64,000 bases of DNA from Bombiscardovia nodaiensis. Lineage in GTDB: Bacteria; Actinomycetota; Actinomycetes; Actinomycetales; Bifidobacteriaceae. This document shows, piece after piece, positions 61,448-64,000 of the stretch; positions within the stretch are counted from its first letter, which is position 1; each line of letters starts with the position of its first letter. The translations under genes were made by a program, and so were the position numbers. The notes under the pieces are model-generated. The model ran no database searches and was not told where the DNA came from. It worked only from the letters and a program-made list of their open reading frames with translations. The stretch lies in the NCBI GenBank assembly GCA_033127725.1, contig AP026798.1:744001-808000 (forward strand), given 5' to 3'.

Positions 61448-64000
61448 ATGACTATGTCACGTACAACTTTACATACCCGCTGGCGCTACCTGCTACTGAC
61501 AGGCCTATCGGTGCTAGTCCTGGCGGTCCTCACCCTGGCTGCTCTGGCAGCGTCTCAGGCTTCGGCTCAGGACGGGCAGGCCGGCAGTGGGCAGGCTCAA
61601 GAGCCAGCGCAAGCTCAAGCGCAAGCGCAAACGCAGGGCTTTTCTTCCCCTCTCTTGCGCACACCCCCTGAGGTGGCACCGTATGTGGAGGGCGGCGAGC
61701 TGGCGAAGAGCTTGCTGATCTATAGGGGTTCCCAGACCAAAGACCACGCTTACTTTTCGGGAGACTGGACCAAACCGGATGGGGACAGTGACCAGCTGCG
61801 ATTCTGGCAGGATGCCGCCCGCCCGAACGCCTCGCTGACCGTGTGCGTAAGGGACACTCAAGTGACCAGCCGGGAGCAGTGCCTGACCAGGAGGAGTCAG
61901 GACCCTGTAGCGGGCAAGTACGCGGTTTCCACCAGCCTGCAAGACCTGACTAACCTGGTTGGTCAGTCTCCTCTACCGCAGACGACTGCGCTCTCTGCCA
62001 CCCTTACCCGCATCAACCAGGGAGATCCAAGCCCCGGCTACATCTACGTCAAGTTAGGCTCTGAGCTGAATGTGGGCGGGCAGACATTCCTCCAAGACCA
62101 GATTGTGAAAATCCCGGTGGTGGCTGACTATGCTGCTCCCGAAATCAGCGACCTGACCGTCTACGCGCCCGACAGCAATACCCCGCTCGACGTGGACGCT
62201 CTCGACATAGCCAACAAGGCGCACTCCGTCTCTCGCAGCGTTCTCAGGGCCAGTCGAGACGGTATCGACCTGCAATTCAAGGTGGTTGAAAGTGAGAGCG
62301 GCGTTGACCTTGACCGGGTGGGAGTTGCCTACGCTGGTCAGGAGTATGTCTTGCCTGCCCACAAGGTGGATGCAGACCACTACTGGATTCGACTGAACGT
62401 CGATGCCCTGAACCTGCCGCGCAGTGCTGTCGGTAGCGTCAACTTGAGCCTCCTCAAGATCCTGGTGGCCGACAAGGCTGGCAACAAGGGCTTGAGCCAG
62501 GCGCTCGACACCGTGGAGCCTTTCCTGGCCAGTACGTTGCCGGATGGGCACCCACTGATAAGTCTGCTCAAATTGTACGACATCCCTAGCTCGCTCGACT
62601 TCCAGCTGACCGGTTCTCCGGCCTGCCAGCAAGGGGGAGTTGCTGGTCCCTGCTCCTCCTCGCAGGCCCAGCCCTCGTATGTGCAGGCAGCTTCTGGCAG
62701 CGTCTCGCCTCAGTTTGCCCAGAAAGACAGCACACTTTTGACCACGCTGGCGGATTTCGCTCCCCAAATGCACTACGAGACTGCGGCAACCATAGCCAGT
62801 AATGAGTCAACTGCCACCGCCCAAGGGCCCGGTCAGATTACTGGCAGCCAGGCGAGAGCCAGCCTTCCCGCCCAAGATGCATATACCTTGCACTACACGC
62901 TCAGCTTCGACAACCCAGGCATGGTCACCCTGCCTACTTCCACCCTCCTGGCGTACGTAGTGGTGGACGACACCCCTCCCGTAATGCAGGTAGCAGATGC
63001 CACAGCTCAGCAGGTACTGGACCACAACAAGCTGCCTTTGCTGCCCAACAAGACTGGCTTGATTACCTTCCAAGACCCGCAGGACCCCTCCAGACAGGCC
63101 CACTATCAGTTCCACCTACAAGACCGCTTGGGAGGCTGCGGCCCTACCTGCCCTGTCTTCAATGGCGCTGGCGACCAGCCCGGTAGCTCCGGCATCGACT
63201 GGGCCAAGAGCAAGCTGTCTTATGTGCGCTTCGACACGGTTGAACAGCTCAAGCAAGGCCGGCCTGGACGGCAAGAAAGCGTCAGCTTGAACGAAAATGC
63301 GGGCCCAGGCACTGCCGACGTGACCTTCCACGAGAGCGGCCTCTACCAGATTTCGAGCCTGGCGCTGACGGCCAAAGACCGGGCGGGCAATACGCTGAAC
63401 CAATCGCAGGTGTGGACTGCGGCCGATCAGCCCAAGTATGACTATGTGCTGGTGGTGGGAGCCGACTACCAGCCGACTGCCCAGCTGGATGTGCGCGACC
63501 AAGCTGGCAACCCAGCGAGCCAAGACCACCTGGGGCCCGGGGGCTCAGCCTTTTACCACCGGGGTTCGGTTCAGGTGAAGGTGAGCGTGAACGACCACTG
63601 GTTTGCCCTGTCAAAGGGGGACCAGGGTGGGGCTTGCCCGACTATAGAGGGCAGGGTCGGCGGAGTAGCTAGCGACGACCAGCAGACCTTTACCAGCGAC
63701 ATCTGCCAGTTGACCCAGCCCGACCAGTCCGGGCAGCCTGACCTGTGGACTGCCACCTATACGCTTCCCAGTGCTCCCGGGGACTCGCAGGGCCGCCCTA
63801 TAGAAGGCGCATACCAGCTGCATTTCTCCTATACGGCTGCTGGCGGTGCCAGCGTGAGCGCTGACCAAACCTTGGGCATTGACTACAGCGGTCCGGCGGT
63901 GGGGCTCTCAGATCAGGCCAATGCTGAACTCAAGAGAACGCATCTCGTTCGGCTCGACGATGGCACTACTGTGCTGGCCACCCACCCGGCAGCTGACGGA
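61448..64000 (+). CDS. Large exported Ig-like domain protein, 3' truncated by window end
   Basis: At least 851 codons, open without a stop from ATG 61448 to the window end. Signal peptide or anchor (YLLLTGLSVLVLAVLTLAALAAS, ending near SQASA), a Gln/Ala low-complexity stretch, then repeated beta-domain text ending in AGN turns (VADKAGNKG, KDRAGNTLNQS, RDQAGNPAS), typical of bacterial Ig-like/FN3-type domains. Cys pairs occur in later domains. It begins on the base after the preceding stop. GTTVL occurs at the visible end. Likely extracellular partner of the kinase operon. Confidence 0.88.
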   Translation, partial: MTMSRTTLHTRWRYLLLTGLSVLVLAVLTLAALAASQASAQDGQAGSGQAQEPAQAQAQAQTQGFSSPLLRTPPEVAPYVEGGELAKSLLIYRGSQTKDHAYFSGDWTKPDGDSDQLRFWQDAARPNASLTVCVRDTQVTSREQCLTRRSQDPVAGKYAVSTSLQDLTNLVGQSPLPQTTALSATLTRINQGDPSPGYIYVKLGSELNVGGQTFLQDQIVKIPVVADYAAPEISDLTVYAPDSNTPLDVDALDIANKAHSVSRSVLRASRDGIDLQFKVVESESGVDLDRVGVAYAGQEYVLPAHKVDADHYWIRLNVDALNLPRSAVGSVNLSLLKILVADKAGNKGLSQALDTVEPFLASTLPDGHPLISLLKLYDIPSSLDFQLTGSPACQQGGVAGPCSSSQAQPSYVQAASGSVSPQFAQKDSTLLTTLADFAPQMHYETAATIASNESTATAQGPGQITGSQARASLPAQDAYTLHYTLSFDNPGMVTLPTSTLLAYVVVDDTPPVMQVADATAQQVLDHNKLPLLPNKTGLITFQDPQDPSRQAHYQFHLQDRLGGCGPTCPVFNGAGDQPGSSGIDWAKSKLSYVRFDTVEQLKQGRPGRQESVSLNENAGPGTADVTFHESGLYQISSLALTAKDRAGNTLNQSQVWTAADQPKYDYVLVVGADYQPTAQLDVRDQAGNPASQDHLGPGGSAFYHRGSVQVKVSVNDHWFALSKGDQGGACPTIEGRVGGVASDDQQTFTSDICQLTQPDQSGQPDLWTATYTLPSAPGDSQGRPIEGAYQLHFSYTAAGGASVSADQTLGIDYSGPAVGLSDQANAELKRTHLVRLDDGTTVLATHPAADG

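Overview
The window looks like a chromosomal segment of a member of the Bifidobacteriaceae (Actinobacteria). This rests on high-GC coding sequence (about 60% in the housekeeping genes), a prfB with no programmed UGA frameshift, the order prfB-ftsE-ftsX-CHAP hydrolase-smpB, a recQ-luxS pair, an rpsL-rpsG-fusA-tuf operon followed by efp-nusB, and a serine/threonine kinase operon that ends in a large Ig-like secreted protein. Species cannot be assigned from the sequence alone.

Layout. 0-6 kb: end of map, prfB, the FtsEX division module with its secreted CHAP hydrolase, and smpB. 6-9.2 kb: a polar amino-acid ABC importer (lipoprotein, permease, ATPase). 9.3-12.9 kb: glmS, an RluA-type pseudouridine synthase and coaX (opposite strand). 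13-18.2 kb: a five-gene oligopeptide/dipeptide ABC importer whose first permease is frameshifted. 18.3-20.5 kb: a YtrA-like GntR regulator with an ABC exporter. 20.7-26.2 kb: recQ, luxS, GNAT, alr, ohr. 26.3-30.6 kb: dgt and dnaG (both with a single-base disruption) and a HAD phosphatase. 30.6-34.1 kb: an ABC-2 transporter facing a two-component system. 34.1-35.2 kb: threonine aldolase-like lyase.

35.2-46 kb is accessory surface material: a 1102-aa RCC1-repeat protein with an LPAAG anchor and a ten-G tract in its signal peptide, two related membrane-anchored coiled-coil proteins, a small basic protein, a pilin-like membrane protein, and a protein made of six tandem NUMOD1-like modules with no nuclease domain. 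Intergenic minisatellites of 14-, 16- and about 18-nt units occur in the window, two of them here.

46.2-50 kb: an ion channel, then an AT-rich 2.7-kb island abutting tRNA-His and bounded at its far end by a decayed copy of the tRNA-His 3' half. It carries an RHH-YfbU protein and an AbiH-family protein, the best candidate for an uncharacterised defence module. 50-52.6 kb: ASCH, UDG-like, YwiC-like and DUF488 genes. 52.9-58.8 kb: the str operon, efp and nusB. 59-64 kb: a membrane Ser/Thr kinase operon whose last gene runs off the window.

Three single-base losses in G/C runs (dpp permease, dgt, dnaG) all shift the frame the same way. Because dnaG is essential, sequencing error is the simplest explanation for at least that one.
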